A DNA stretch of 17,101 nucleotides. Origin: Chromatiaceae bacterium (GTDB taxonomy: Bacteria; Pseudomonadota; Gammaproteobacteria; Chromatiales; Chromatiaceae). The notes beneath the pieces were generated by a model. That model ran no database searches. It saw only the letters and a program-made list of their open reading frames with translations, and was not told the DNA's origin. A program made the translations under genes and the position numbers. Below are positions 1 to 8,343 of the stretch, in pieces; positions within the stretch are counted from its first letter, which is position 1, and every line of letters starts with the position of its first letter. Location of the stretch: NCBI GenBank assembly GCA_016938795.1, contig JAFGTZ010000104.1:1-17101 (forward strand), in the 5' to 3' direction.

Positions 1-914
1 AGCTCGATCAGTGGAAAGAGCTGCTCGCTCGGCACCGAGGGATCGCCCGCGAGCCGAATGTCGCTGATGCGGTAGGGTTCGCCCTCATCGATTGCCACGG
101 TGACATAGATGTCTTCCTTGTCGGGGCTGATGGAGACCTGGGTTGAGCGAATCTCGAACTTGATATAGCCGCGATCAAGATAGAAGGAACGCAGCCGCTC
201 CAGATCGCCCGCGAGCTTCTGCTTGGAGTACTGATCGTTCTTGAGATAGAAGGAACTCCAGCGCGTCGCACCCAGCTCGAACTGCTCCAGCAGCTCGCGT
301 TCGGAAAAGTCCTCGGCGCCGATGATGTTGATCTGCTTGATACGCGCCGTGATGCCCTCGGTGATGGCAATGCGCACGGCCACGCGGTTGCGCTCCAGCG
401 GCGAGACGGTGGACTCGATGAGCACCCCATACTTGCCCCGGGAATAATACTGGCGCTCCAACTCCTGCTCGATACGATCGAGCACCGAACGGTTGAACAC
501 CCGCCCTTCCTTCAGCCCGATGTCGGCGAGCGCCGCCTTGAGCGCCTCGGAGTCGATATCCTTGTTGCCGCTGATGACAATCTCGGCGATGGCCGGACGC
601 TCGCGCACCCAGAGCACCAACACCTTGCCGTCACGCTCGACGCGCACATCATCAAAAAAGCCGGTCTGATAGAGCGCGCGGATGATGCCGCCGGTGACGC
701 CATCGCCCACCGTGTCGCCCACCTGCACGGGCAGATAGTTGAAGACGGTGCCGGGCGAGATGCGTTGCAGGCCCTCGACGCGGATGTCGGCGATCTGGAA
801 CACCTCGGCGCGCCCCAGGCTGGGCATAAAGCCCAGCCCTAGCAGCAGCCCGGCCAGAATGAACAGCCGCCGCAGGGGGGCAGGATCGCGAAATGATGGA
901 GACAGTGCGCGCAA
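1..914 (-). CDS. bamA: Outer membrane protein assembly factor BamA (N-terminal part, runs off window)
   Basis: BamA is the core of the BAM complex, which folds beta-barrel proteins into the outer membrane. Only the first 304 residues are visible; the rest, including the barrel, lies beyond the window start. I chose the TTG at 914-912: it has a GGGAG ribosome site 10 nt upstream (925-929), an in-frame TGA at 935-933, and gives a signal peptide (hydrophobic residues 17-33, cleavage probably after GRA at 36). The ATG at residue 30 would remove the signal peptide. The mature part opens with FQIADIRVEGLQR, typical of POTRA 1. POTRA 1-3 span roughly residues 37-280, and YRISDIRLAGD near the visible end opens POTRA 4. 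It follows rseP by 81 nt, the usual neighbour. Function is firm from family resemblance; the TTG start is an inference. Confidence 0.93.
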   Translation of the reverse strand, partial: MRALSPSFRDPAPLRRLFILAGLLLGLGFMPSLGRAEVFQIADIRVEGLQRISPGTVFNYLPVQVGDTVGDGVTGGIIRALYQTGFFDDVRVERDGKVLVLWVRERPAIAEIVISGNKDIDSEALKAALADIGLKEGRVFNRSVLDRIEQELERQYYSRGKYGVLIESTVSPLERNRVAVRIAITEGITARIKQINIIGAEDFSERELLEQFELGATRWSSFYLKNDQYSKQKLAGDLERLRSFYLDRGYIKFEIRSTQVSISPDKEDIYVTVAIDEGEPYRISDIRLAGDPSVPSEQLFPLIE

Positions 915-939
915 GACTAGGGTTCTCCCGGATCAAGTC

Positions 940-954
940 GGCGTCCGCGACGCC
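940..954 (-). other. Short hairpin just upstream of the bamA ribosome site
   Basis: GGCGTC and GACGCC form a perfect 6-bp stem with a 3-nt loop, 10 nt upstream of the bamA GGGAG motif. It has no following T tract, so it does not look like an intrinsic terminator. It could be chance in GC-rich DNA or a modest mRNA structure near the start. Confidence 0.3.
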
Positions 955-974
955 CTGGGCGGTCAAGGGGCGCT

Positions 975-1004
975 AGTATAAGTGATCCGCCGCACCTAGC
1001 CCAA
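975..1004 (-). promoter_or_regulatory. Candidate sigma-70 promoter ahead of bamA
   Basis: On the minus strand TTGGGC (1004-999) and TATACT (980-975) are separated by 18 nt. The -10 matches consensus at 5 of 6 positions, the -35 at only 3. It straddles the rseP stop codon and would give bamA a leader of roughly 60 nt. I saw no sigma-E type promoter here. Weak evidence. Confidence 0.3.
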
Positions 1005-2378
1005 GAGTCGGGACAGATCGACGTAGAAGGCCAGCAGCATGAGCCCCGCAAGCACCGCGAGCCCAAACCGCTGCGCCTGCATCTGCACCTCGTCCGAGAG
1101 CGGACTGCCCTTCACCCACTCGATGAGGAAATAGAGCAGATGTCCGCCGTCGAGCACCGGAATCGGCAGCAGATTGAGCACCCCGAGACTGATGCTGACC
1201 ACGGCGAGAAACTTCACAAAGGCATCAAGTCCGTAACTGGCGGTGCGCCCGGCGGTTTCGGCGATGGTGATGGGGCCGCTGAGATTCTCGATCGAGGCCT
1301 GGCCGATGAGCATGCGCCCAATGACGCGCAGCATCATGACGCTCATGTCGAGCGTGCGTGCCCCGGCCTCGCCAAGCGCCTCGATGGGGCCATAGCGTAC
1401 CCGCACCCGATAGTCGGCCATGAGATCCTCGGGCACCTCGACACCGGCGCCGATATGCCCAATGGTCTCGCCATCCTCAAGCACCACGGGCCGGGGTGTG
1501 AGTTCCAGCCTCAGTGGCTCGGGCTCGCCCGCGCGCGCAATCTCGACCCCAATCGGCTGATCGGGACGCGCGCGCACCCAGTCCACCCAGTCCTCCCAGC
1601 GCGCCATCTCAACCCCGTCGGCGCTGAGGATGCGATCCCCCGGGCGCAGACCAGCCGCCTCCGCCGCCTCGCCCGCCACCAGCTCACCAATCACCGGCGC
1701 CAGGCGTGGACGCTCGGGAGTCAGACCCAGCTCCGCGACCAGGTCGGGCGACTTGATGAGGGGGGCGATGGCCTCACCGGCAATCAGCCGATCGCGCTCC
1801 AGACCCTCGGCATCGCGCACCCGCACCGCCAGATCCTCGCCATCGAGGGCCTTGGCGGTCAGGGCCAGGATGCTTTGCTCCCAGCTCTGCACCAGGCGCT
1901 CGCCGACACGCAGCAGCTCATCGCCCGGACGGAATCCCGCCTGCTCGGCCACCGAAGCGGGTGCAATCTCGCCGACGACCGGCTTCAGGCCGGTATCGCC
2001 CGCCATGAAGAGCCCCCAGTAGGCCAGCACGGCGAAGAGCAGATTGAAAAGCGGCCCGGCCACCACCACGGCGGCGCGCTTCCACACCGGCTGACGGTTG
2101 AAGGCCTGGGGCAGTTGCTCGGGCGCAATCTCCTCGCCCTCCTCCAGCTCGCGCTCGTCGAGCATGCGCACATAGCCCCCAAGCGGTAGGGCGGCGAGCA
2201 CATACTCGGTGTCATCGGGCGAGCGCTGCCAACGCGCGAGCGGACGACCAAAGCCGATGGAGAAGCGCAGCACCCGGATGCCAAGACGGCGCGCGACCCA
2301 GAAATGGCCAAACTCATGCACGGCGATGAGGATGGCGAGTGCGACCACGAAGGCCGCTAGGGTGTAGAGCAGATCCAT
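996..2378 (-). CDS. rseP: Site-2 intramembrane zinc metalloprotease RseP
   Basis: RseP cuts membrane-embedded substrates such as anti-sigma factor RseA and remnant signal peptides in the inner membrane. The 460-residue length is normal. The zinc motif HEFGH is at residues 21-25 in the first membrane helix, and the second ligand motif LDGGH is at 409-413, with D410 the expected third ligand. Two tandem PDZ domains lie between them (about 120-200 and 215-300), each with a GLRPGD- or GFRPGD-like loop. The SGPITIAETAG segment, conserved in the family, precedes the catalytic C-terminal helices. The ATG is 3 nt after the dxr stop, so translation is probably coupled to dxr. bamA follows downstream. 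Confidence is high. Confidence 0.97.
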   Translation of the reverse strand: MDLLYTLAAFVVALAILIAVHEFGHFWVARRLGIRVLRFSIGFGRPLARWQRSPDDTEYVLAALPLGGYVRMLDERELEEGEEIAPEQLPQAFNRQPVWKRAAVVVAGPLFNLLFAVLAYWGLFMAGDTGLKPVVGEIAPASVAEQAGFRPGDELLRVGERLVQSWEQSILALTAKALDGEDLAVRVRDAEGLERDRLIAGEAIAPLIKSPDLVAELGLTPERPRLAPVIGELVAGEAAEAAGLRPGDRILSADGVEMARWEDWVDWVRARPDQPIGVEIARAGEPEPLRLELTPRPVVLEDGETIGHIGAGVEVPEDLMADYRVRVRYGPIEALGEAGARTLDMSVMMLRVIGRMLIGQASIENLSGPITIAETAGRTASYGLDAFVKFLAVVSISLGVLNLLPIPVLDGGHLLYFLIEWVKGSPLSDEVQMQAQRFGLAVLAGLMLLAFYVDLSRLLG

Positions 2379-2381
2379 AGA

Positions 2382-3569
2382 TCAGTCCGCCCGCTCGCGC
2401 ACAAGTTGCTCGGCGCAAGCGCGCGCCTCGCTGTCCACGGCAAGCAGGAACTCAAGCCCCTGCTCCTCGACCGAGCGGCTCGGCAGGCATTGGAGGCTCT
2501 CCGAGACCACGGCCGCGATACCCGGGAAGTCGATGCGCCCATCGAGAAAGGCCGCCACCGCAATCTCGTTGGCGGCGTTGAGCACTACAGGTGCGGTGCC
2601 GCCTTCGCGCGCCGCCTGGATGGCGAGCGCCAGACAGGGGAAGCGCTCCAGATCAGGCGCCTGAAAATCAAGCCGCGCGATGGTGAAAAGATCGAGCGGG
2701 GCCACCCCCGAGGGGAAACGCTCGGGCCAGGCCAGGGCGTGGGCGATGGGGGTGCGCATGTCCGGATTGCCAAGCTCGGCGAGCACCGAGCCGTCGCTAT
2801 ACTGCACCAGCGAGTGGATGACGCTCTGGGGGTGAATCACCACCTGAATGTGCTCGGGCCTGGTGTTGAAGAGCCAGCAGGCCTCGATGAGTTCCAGTCC
2901 CTTGTTCATCATGGTGGCTGAATCGACCGAGATCTTGCGCCCCATGGACCAGTTCGGATGGTTGCAGGCCTGCGCGGGCGTGGCGCTGGCGATGCGTTCG
3001 AGCGACCAGTCGCGGAAGGGGCCGCCCGAGGCGGTGAGCAGGATGCGCTCAACCCCGACGCGGTCAAGTCCCTCGGTAAAGTTTGGCGGCAAGCACTGGA
3101 AGATGGCGTTGTGCTCGCTGTCGATCGGCAGCAGCTCGGCGCCGCTGTCGGCCACGGTGCGCATCAGCAGCGCACCCGCCACCACCAGGGATTCCTTGTT
3201 GGCCAGCAGCACGCGCTTGCCCAGGCGCGCGGCGGCCAGCGTGGGGCGCAGACCAGCGGCGCCAACGATGGCGGCCATCACATAATCGGCCTCGGGCATG
3301 GCGGCCACCTGCTCCAGACCCTCGACACCGCTGAGCACCTCGGGCGGCTGGGGCATGTCGGCGAGCAGCTCGCGCAGTCGCGTCGCCGCGCCCGCATCAA
3401 CCATGACCGCAAAATCAGGGCGATGCGCGCGGCACTGCTCGGCCATGCGTTCGGCATCGGTATTGGCGGTGAGGGCCACGGCCCGGAAACGCTCCGGATA
3501 ACGCGCGAGCACGTCGAGCGTGCTGACACCGATCGACCCTGTCGATCCCAGTACGGTTACGCCTATCAC
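2382..3569 (-). CDS. dxr: 1-deoxy-D-xylulose 5-phosphate reductoisomerase
   Basis: Dxr converts DXP to MEP with NADPH, the second step of the MEP isoprenoid pathway, in the cytoplasm. The 395 residues match the family. The NADPH-binding GSTGSIG loop is at residues 8-14, the ANKES motif has K125, and metal ligands D150 and E152 (PIDSEHN) and E226 (MNKGLE) are present. The substrate loop NHPNWSMG is at 203-210. The start is GTG, whose bases overlap the cdsA TGA stop as GTGA, indicating coupling. The cdsA-dxr-rseP order is the Pseudomonas type. It supplies precursors used by UppS two genes upstream in the same cluster. Confidence 0.97.
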   Translation of the reverse strand: MIGVTVLGSTGSIGVSTLDVLARYPERFRAVALTANTDAERMAEQCRAHRPDFAVMVDAGAATRLRELLADMPQPPEVLSGVEGLEQVAAMPEADYVMAAIVGAAGLRPTLAAARLGKRVLLANKESLVVAGALLMRTVADSGAELLPIDSEHNAIFQCLPPNFTEGLDRVGVERILLTASGGPFRDWSLERIASATPAQACNHPNWSMGRKISVDSATMMNKGLELIEACWLFNTRPEHIQVVIHPQSVIHSLVQYSDGSVLAELGNPDMRTPIAHALAWPERFPSGVAPLDLFTIARLDFQAPDLERFPCLALAIQAAREGGTAPVVLNAANEIAVAAFLDGRIDFPGIAAVVSESLQCLPSRSVEEQGLEFLLAVDSEARACAEQLVRERAD

Positions 3570-4411
3570 GATTCGACTCCCATCAAGGTGAGACCCAGCA
3601 GAAAGAGCGGCGCCGCCGCGATCAGACTATCGATGCGATCAAGCAGACCGCCATGGCCCGGCAGCAGCCGACCCGAGTCCTTCACGCCGCAGCGCCGTTT
3701 GAGCAGACTCTCGTACAGATCGCCGACGACCGACACCAACGCGGTCAGCGCGCACACCAGCACCAGCATCAGGGTCTGACCGCTGCCCAGATCGCGCCAC
3801 CCGGCAAAGAGCAGCGCGCAGAGCGCGGCCCCGCCCAAGGCGCCATAGACACCCGCCCAGGTCTTACCCGGACTGAGCACCGGAGCAAGCTTCACCCGTC
3901 CCCAGCGTCGCCCGACGAAATAGGCGGTGGAATCGGCTGTCCAGATCAGCAGCAGCAAAAAGAGCACCAGCCCCGGGCCCAGGGTCGCGGCCTGATGCAG
4001 ATAGACCAGAGCCGCCCAGGCCGCCAGCAACACCAGCAGACCCGCTGCCAGCACCTCGGGCGCGCGCCGCGCGCGCGGTGCTACCTGTTGCAGGCGAATC
4101 AGCCGCACACTTTGCCAGCCCCACCACAGTGTGCTCGCCACAACCAGGGCAAACTGGGCCTGAGGAAGTGGCCACAGCAGCGTCATGGCGCCGAGCAGCA
4201 GGATGATGTAGGCGGCCCGCATCCAAGGCGCCGTGATGCCAGCCAGCGCGCACCACTCCCAGGCGCCACGCGCCAGCACCAGGGTCAGCACCAGCGCAAA
4301 GGCCAGGGTGGGCAGACCCAGCACAGCCCCCACCACCAGCGGAATAAGCACCGCTGAAGTGATGAGACGCGAGCGCAGCGCATTCTGCGAGCTTGCCTCG
4401 GCAGCGCTCAT
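3566..4411 (-). CDS. cdsA: Phosphatidate cytidylyltransferase (CDP-diacylglycerol synthase)
   Basis: CdsA makes CDP-diacylglycerol from phosphatidic acid and CTP, the branch point of phospholipid synthesis, in the inner membrane. The protein has 281 residues and about eight hydrophobic segments. The family signature occupies residues 235-261: SLLKR, then VKDSG, PGHGG (251-255) and DRID at 258-261, all intact. The ATG overlaps the uppS TGA as ATGA, and its own TGA overlaps the dxr GTG. Both overlaps suggest coupled translation. Nothing looks unusual. Confidence 0.96.
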   Translation of the reverse strand: MSAAEASSQNALRSRLITSAVLIPLVVGAVLGLPTLAFALVLTLVLARGAWEWCALAGITAPWMRAAYIILLLGAMTLLWPLPQAQFALVVASTLWWGWQSVRLIRLQQVAPRARRAPEVLAAGLLVLLAAWAALVYLHQAATLGPGLVLFLLLLIWTADSTAYFVGRRWGRVKLAPVLSPGKTWAGVYGALGGAALCALLFAGWRDLGSGQTLMLVLVCALTALVSVVGDLYESLLKRRCGVKDSGRLLPGHGGLLDRIDSLIAAAPLFLLGLTLMGVES

Positions 4412-5220
4412 GAGGAAAGCGCCTCGGCGTTCGCCTCGATCTGCTCGCCCGTGCGCCCGAAGCGCCGCTGACGCCGCCCGTATTCCACCAGCGCCGCGCC
4501 ATAGGCCTCGGCCCCGAAATCTGGCCAGAGCACCGGGGTGAAATAGAGTTCGGAATAGGCCGACTGCCAGAGCACGAAGTTGCTCAAGCGCTGCTCGCCT
4601 CCGGTGCGGATGAAAAGATCGGGCTCAGGCAGATCGGCAAAGGAGAGCCGGCTGGCGAGGGCCGCTTCATCGACCGCCTCGGGTGCGAGCGCGCCCGCGC
4701 GCACATCGGCGAGCAAACGCCGCGCGGCCTGGGTGATGTCCCAGCGACCGCCATAATTGGCCGCAATGAGAAGATTCAGGCGCGCATTGGCGCACGTCAG
4801 CTCCTCGGCCTCGCCGATGAGGCGTTGCAGCTTGTCGGGAAAGGCCCCGCGCTCGCCAATGACGCGAAAACGCACCTCATGCTCGTGCAGGCGGCGAATT
4901 TCGCCGCGCAGCGCGCTCATGAAGAGCTCCATGAGGATGTTGACCTCGGAGCGCGGGCGACGCCAGTTCTCGCTGCTGAAGGCAAAGAGCGTCAAGGTCG
5001 AGATGCCCCGGCGCACGCTCTCCTCGACCACGGCGCGCACGCTTTTCACGCCCTCGCGATGGCCTGCGGTGCGCGGCAGCCCGCGCTGGCGCGCCCAGCG
5101 TCCATTGCCATCCATGATGATGGCAACGTGTGCGGGGAGAACAACGCCGGACTCACCACCCGGAGCGGCAGGGATCAAGTTATCCACCTTGTCGCGTCGT
5201 CCGCAGTCGCGATCCCGCAT
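4408..5220 (-). CDS. uppS: Isoprenyl transferase (undecaprenyl diphosphate synthase)
   Basis: UppS is the cis-prenyltransferase that condenses IPP onto farnesyl-PP to give undecaprenyl-PP, the lipid carrier for peptidoglycan and O-antigen. The catalytic segment IIMDGNGRWA starts at residue 34 with D37. FSSENWRRP and RTGGEQRLSNFVLW, which bind substrate, are present, as is the ELYFTPVLWPDF end of the core. The reading frame opens at an ATG sharing one base with the frr stop (TGATG), giving 270 residues. This leaves about 12 extra residues before the conserved core compared with E. coli; a GTG at codon 12 is an alternative start. The function is secure. Confidence 0.96.
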   Translation of the reverse strand: MRDRDCGRRDKVDNLIPAAPGGESGVVLPAHVAIIMDGNGRWARQRGLPRTAGHREGVKSVRAVVEESVRRGISTLTLFAFSSENWRRPRSEVNILMELFMSALRGEIRRLHEHEVRFRVIGERGAFPDKLQRLIGEAEELTCANARLNLLIAANYGGRWDITQAARRLLADVRAGALAPEAVDEAALASRLSFADLPEPDLFIRTGGEQRLSNFVLWQSAYSELYFTPVLWPDFGAEAYGAALVEYGRRQRRFGRTGEQIEANAEALSS

Positions 5221-5777
5221 CAGATCGACATCAGATCTTCTTCTTTCTCCGCGAGCACCGCGTCGATGTCCTTGATGTACTGATCGGTCAGCTTCTGCAC
5301 AATTTCCTGGCCGCGACGCTCGTCGTCCTCGGAGATCATCTTGTCCTTCACCAGATCCTTGAGATCCCCATTCGCATCGCGGCGGATATTGCGCACCGCC
5401 ACGCGCGCCTGCTCGGCCTCGTGACGCGCCACCTTGATGAGATCGCGGCGGCGCTCTTCGGTGAGCGCCGGCATGGGCACACGGATGGCCGTTCCAGCAG
5501 TGTTGGGGTTGAGCCCCAGATCGGACTGCATGATGGCCTTCTCGATGGCCTGCACCATGGTGCGCTCCCAGGGCGTGACCAGCAGGGTGCGCGCGTCCTC
5601 GGCACTGATGTTGGCCACCTGACGAATGGGGGTGTCGGTGCCGTAGTAGGAGACCATGATATGGTCGAGCAGCGAGGGGTGGGCGCGCCCGGTGCGAATC
5701 TTGGCCAGCTCGTGAGAGAGCGCCTCGACACTCTTGGCCATGCGCTCGGCCGCGTCTTTCTTGATATCGTCGATCAT
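5220..5777 (-). CDS. frr: Ribosome recycling factor
   Basis: RRF splits post-termination ribosomes together with EF-G. The reading frame stays open further upstream, but the ATG at 5777 (MIDDIKKDAAERM) gives exactly 185 residues, the length of E. coli RRF, and lies 1 nt after the pyrH TAA. Starting earlier would overlap pyrH and add residues the family lacks. Conserved segments include KIRTGRAHPSLLD near the N-terminus, LLVTPWE in the middle, NIRRDAN and a C-terminal DDERRGQEIVQKLTD helix. It sits in the classic pyrH-frr pair. Confidence 0.97.
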   Translation of the reverse strand: MIDDIKKDAAERMAKSVEALSHELAKIRTGRAHPSLLDHIMVSYYGTDTPIRQVANISAEDARTLLVTPWERTMVQAIEKAIMQSDLGLNPNTAGTAIRVPMPALTEERRRDLIKVARHEAEQARVAVRNIRRDANGDLKDLVKDKMISEDDERRGQEIVQKLTDQYIKDIDAVLAEKEEDLMSI

Positions 5778-5778
5778 C

Positions 5779-6501
5779 TTAGTTCCCGTTGACGACCAGC
5801 GACCCGATGTCCTCGCCATGGACCAGACGGAGCAAGGCACCGGGTTCGTTGATGTTCATGACACGCAGGGGCATGCCGTGGTCGCGACAGAGCACGATCG
5901 CCGTGGTGTCCATGACCGCGAGCCCCTCGCGCAACGCCTGATCATAACTGATGCGGCGATAGAAGACCGCCGTTGGATCGAGCACCGGATCGGCCGAGTA
6001 GATGCCATCGACCTTGGTGGCCTTGATGAGCAGCTCGGCCCCGACCTCGATGGCGCGCAGACTGGCCGCTGAATCGGTGGTGAAGAAGGGGTTGCCGGTG
6101 CCCGCCGCGAGGATCACCACCCGCCCCTTGTCGAGATGACGCATGGCGCGCCGGCGAATGTAGTCCTCGCAGACCTGATTGATCTTGAGCGCCGACATCA
6201 CCCGCGTGGCGACCTCCAGGCGCTCCAGGGCGTCCTGCATGGCCAGGGCATTCATCACCGTGGCCAGCATGCCCATCTGATCGCCGGTCACCCGATCCAT
6301 GCCGCGCGCGGCAAGGCCCGCGCCCCGGAAGAGATTGCCACCCCCGATCACCAGCGCGACCTGGACACCAGCGCCGACGAGTTCACGGACATCACGGGCG
6401 AAGCGATCAAGGACATCAGGATCGATGCCGTGCTCACCCGCTCCCATGAGCGCCTCGCCGCTGAACTTAAGCAGGATGCGTCGATAGACTGGGGCCGTCA
6501 T
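5779..6501 (-). CDS. pyrH: UMP kinase
   Basis: PyrH phosphorylates UMP to UDP and belongs to the amino-acid-kinase fold; the bacterial enzyme is hexameric. The 240 residues are normal. KFSGEAL (residues 12-18) carries the phosphate-binding lysine, GGGNLFRG is the second glycine-rich loop, DQMGMLATVMNALA is a conserved central helix, and AGTGNPFFTTDSAA is the nucleotide/UMP loop. It starts 58 nt after tsf with a GAGG site 10 nt upstream, and frr follows by 1 nt. A TTGACC sequence in the tsf-pyrH gap has no matching -10, so a separate promoter is not supported. Confidence 0.97.
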   Translation of the reverse strand: MTAPVYRRILLKFSGEALMGAGEHGIDPDVLDRFARDVRELVGAGVQVALVIGGGNLFRGAGLAARGMDRVTGDQMGMLATVMNALAMQDALERLEVATRVMSALKINQVCEDYIRRRAMRHLDKGRVVILAAGTGNPFFTTDSAASLRAIEVGAELLIKATKVDGIYSADPVLDPTAVFYRRISYDQALREGLAVMDTTAIVLCRDHGMPLRVMNINEPGALLRLVHGEDIGSLVVNGN

Positions 6502-6559
6502 GCCCGTTGTACCTCGTCGGAGTCAGTGAAGGGAAAGGTCAATGGACCGGGGTGTGGCC

Positions 6560-7450
6560 TCAAACCGCGCGTACCTGCGCCATAACCTCCTCGGCAAAGT
6601 TCTCGACCTTCTTCTCGATGCCCTCGCCCACCTCCAGACGGGTGAAGCGACGCACCTCGGCGCCCTGCTCCTTGAGCAGCGCGGCAACGGTCTGATCGGG
6701 ATTCTTCACGAAGGGCTGACCGAGCAGGGTGACCTCTTCGAGATACTTGCGCATGCGTCCCTCGATCATCTTGTCGACGATCGCCTCGGGCTTGCCGCTT
6801 TCGAGCGCCTGGGCGCGGAAGATTTCGCGCTCCTTGTCCAGGGTCTCGGCGGGCACCTGATCGGCGCTCACGCAGAGCGGATTGCTGGCGGCGATGTGCA
6901 TGGCCAGATCGCGCCCGAGCGCCTCGTCGCCACCCACCAGCTCGATGACCACGCCGATGCGTACGCCGTGGCTGTAACTGTGCAGCACGCCCTCGACCCC
7001 GTCGAAGCGCACCAGACGGCGCACCTGAATATTTTCGCCGATCTTGGCGACCAGGGCCGCGCGCGCGGTCTCAACGCTGCTCCCGTCCTCGCCGCCAACC
7101 AGGGGCTGCTCGGCGAGCGACTCGACATCGGCGCTCTCACACGCCAGCGCGGTGGCGCCCGCAGCCTGGGTGAAGGCGGTGAAATTGGAATCCTTGGCCA
7201 CGAAGTCGGTTTCGCAGTTGACCTCGAGCATGACGCCGCGCTTGCCGTCCTCGGCCAGCGCGATCACGACCACACCCTCGGCGGCGGTGCGCCCGGATTT
7301 CTTGGCCGCCTTGGCCAGTCCGGACTTGCGCATGGCCTCGATGGCCGCCTCGATATCGCCGTTCGATTCGACTAGCGCCTTCTTGCACTCCATCATGCCG
7401 GCGCCGGTGCGCTCGCGCAGTTCCTTCACCAATGCCGCTGAAATCGCCAT
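6560..7450 (-). CDS. tsf: Translation elongation factor Ts
   Basis: EF-Ts is the GDP/GTP exchange factor for EF-Tu. The 296 residues fit the gammaproteobacterial form. The N-terminal UBA-like domain contains ELRERTGAGMMECKKAL (residues 10-26). The TDFV motif that contacts EF-Tu is at 81-84, followed by the two core subdomains and the C-terminal module. The start is ATG; the sequence upstream is G-rich (GGGCAGGG) rather than a clear ribosome site. It lies 143 nt after rpsB across a gap with several hairpins, which may set the S2 to EF-Ts ratio. Confidence 0.97.
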   Translation of the reverse strand: MAISAALVKELRERTGAGMMECKKALVESNGDIEAAIEAMRKSGLAKAAKKSGRTAAEGVVVIALAEDGKRGVMLEVNCETDFVAKDSNFTAFTQAAGATALACESADVESLAEQPLVGGEDGSSVETARAALVAKIGENIQVRRLVRFDGVEGVLHSYSHGVRIGVVIELVGGDEALGRDLAMHIAASNPLCVSADQVPAETLDKEREIFRAQALESGKPEAIVDKMIEGRMRKYLEEVTLLGQPFVKNPDQTVAALLKEQGAEVRRFTRLEVGEGIEKKVENFAEEVMAQVRAV

Positions 7451-7468
7451 CGCTTAAAACCCTGCCCT

Positions 7469-7482
7469 GCCCCCACGGGGGC
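7469..7482 (-). other. G/C hairpin in the tsf leader
   Basis: The sequence GCCCCCACGGGGGC can fold as a 5-bp stem with a 4-nt loop, starting 18 nt before the tsf ATG. No T tract follows on the minus strand. It may influence tsf translation initiation. Confidence 0.35.
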
Positions 7483-7549
7483 TTTAAAGTCTGGAGAGAA
7501 ACAAGGCGCTTGATCAGAGTCGAACACCTTGCTGTTAAATGATCTGGCA

Positions 7550-7571
7550 GTGCCGGACCGCAGTCCGGCAC
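7550..7571 (-). other. Strong intergenic hairpin between rpsB and tsf
   Basis: GTGCCGGAC and GTCCGGCAC form a perfect 9-bp stem with a 4-nt loop, about 22 nt after the rpsB stop. The mRNA sequence after it (TGCCAGATCATTT) has no uridine run, so it is not a standard terminator. An RNA stability or processing element, or a weak attenuator, is plausible. Confidence 0.55.
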
Positions 7572-7579
7572 CGGGGAAC

Positions 7580-7593
7580 GCGCCGTTCGGCGC
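7580..7593 (-). other. Hairpin directly after the rpsB stop codon
   Basis: GCGCC and GGCGC form a 5-bp stem with a 4-nt loop beginning right at the rpsB TGA. The whole 14 bp is palindromic. It is the first of two tandem hairpins in the rpsB-tsf gap, and no T run follows. Confidence 0.45.
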
Positions 7594-8343
7594 TCAGGAC
7601 GCCTCGGCGGCGCTCATGTCCTCGCCTGCGGCGGACTCGTCACGTCCCACCATGGCGGCGGCGGTATCACGTCCATCCAGGATGGCATCGGCCGCACCAG
7701 TGATGTAGAGACGCACGGCGCGCAAGGCGTCGTCGTTGCCCGGGATCACGAAATCCACATTGCTGGGATCGTTGTTGGTATCGACCACGCCGATGACCGG
7801 AATGCCGAGCTTGTTGGCCTCGGTGACGGCAATCTTTTCGTGACCCACGTCGATGACGAACATAGCATCGGGCAGCCCGTCCATGTTCTTGATGCCGCCG
7901 AGGCTCTGCTCCAGCTTGTCGCGCTCGCGCGAGAGACCCAGGGCTTCCTTCTTGTTGAAGCGCTCGATGCTGCCGTCCTCGAACATGGCTTCAAGCTCCT
8001 TCAGGCGCTTCACCGACTGACGGATGGTCTTGAAGTTGGTGAGCATGCCGCCGAGCCAGCGATGGTTCACGTAGGGCATGCCGCAGCGCGCCGCCTCTTC
8101 CGCAATGGCCTCGCGCGCGGCGCGCTTGGTGCCGACGAAGAGGATCTTGCCGCCATTGGCGGTGAGCGTACCCATGAAGTTCACCGCCTCCTGATAGAGA
8201 GGCAGGGTCTTTTCGAGGTTAACGATGTGGATCTTGTTGCGCTGCCCGAAGATGAAGGCCCCCATCTTGGGGTTCCAGTAACGGGTCTGGTGACCGAAGT
8301 GAACACCAGCCTCCAGCATTTGGCGCATCGTGACGTTAGACAA
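7594..8343 (-). CDS. rpsB: 30S ribosomal protein S2
   Basis: S2 is a small-subunit ribosomal protein, and in E. coli it represses its own operon through the mRNA leader. I place the start at TTG 8343-8341, giving MSNVTMRQMLEAGVHFGHQ and 249 residues. An AGGAAG ribosome site lies 7 nt upstream of this TTG, and E. coli S2 begins at the same point (MATVSMRDML). The next in-frame ATG (MRQML) would be too far from AGGAAG. Conserved features include HFGHQTRYWNPKM, the HIVNLEKT segment, FVGTKRAAREA and the DTNNDPSNVDFVIPGNDDA end of the core. The frame remains open 5' of the TTG as far as 8742; that extension has no S2 resemblance. tsf follows. Confidence 0.95.
   Translation of the reverse strand: MSNVTMRQMLEAGVHFGHQTRYWNPKMGAFIFGQRNKIHIVNLEKTLPLYQEAVNFMGTLTANGGKILFVGTKRAAREAIAEEAARCGMPYVNHRWLGGMLTNFKTIRQSVKRLKELEAMFEDGSIERFNKKEALGLSRERDKLEQSLGGIKNMDGLPDAMFVIDVGHEKIAVTEANKLGIPVIGVVDTNNDPSNVDFVIPGNDDALRAVRLYITGAADAILDGRDTAAAMVGRDESAAGEDMSAAEAS

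Noticed and set aside
1140..2189. Plus-strand open frame of about 350 codons antisense to rseP
   Set aside because: A GC-driven shadow of rseP with no recognisable motif; rseP is intact and catalytic residues are present.
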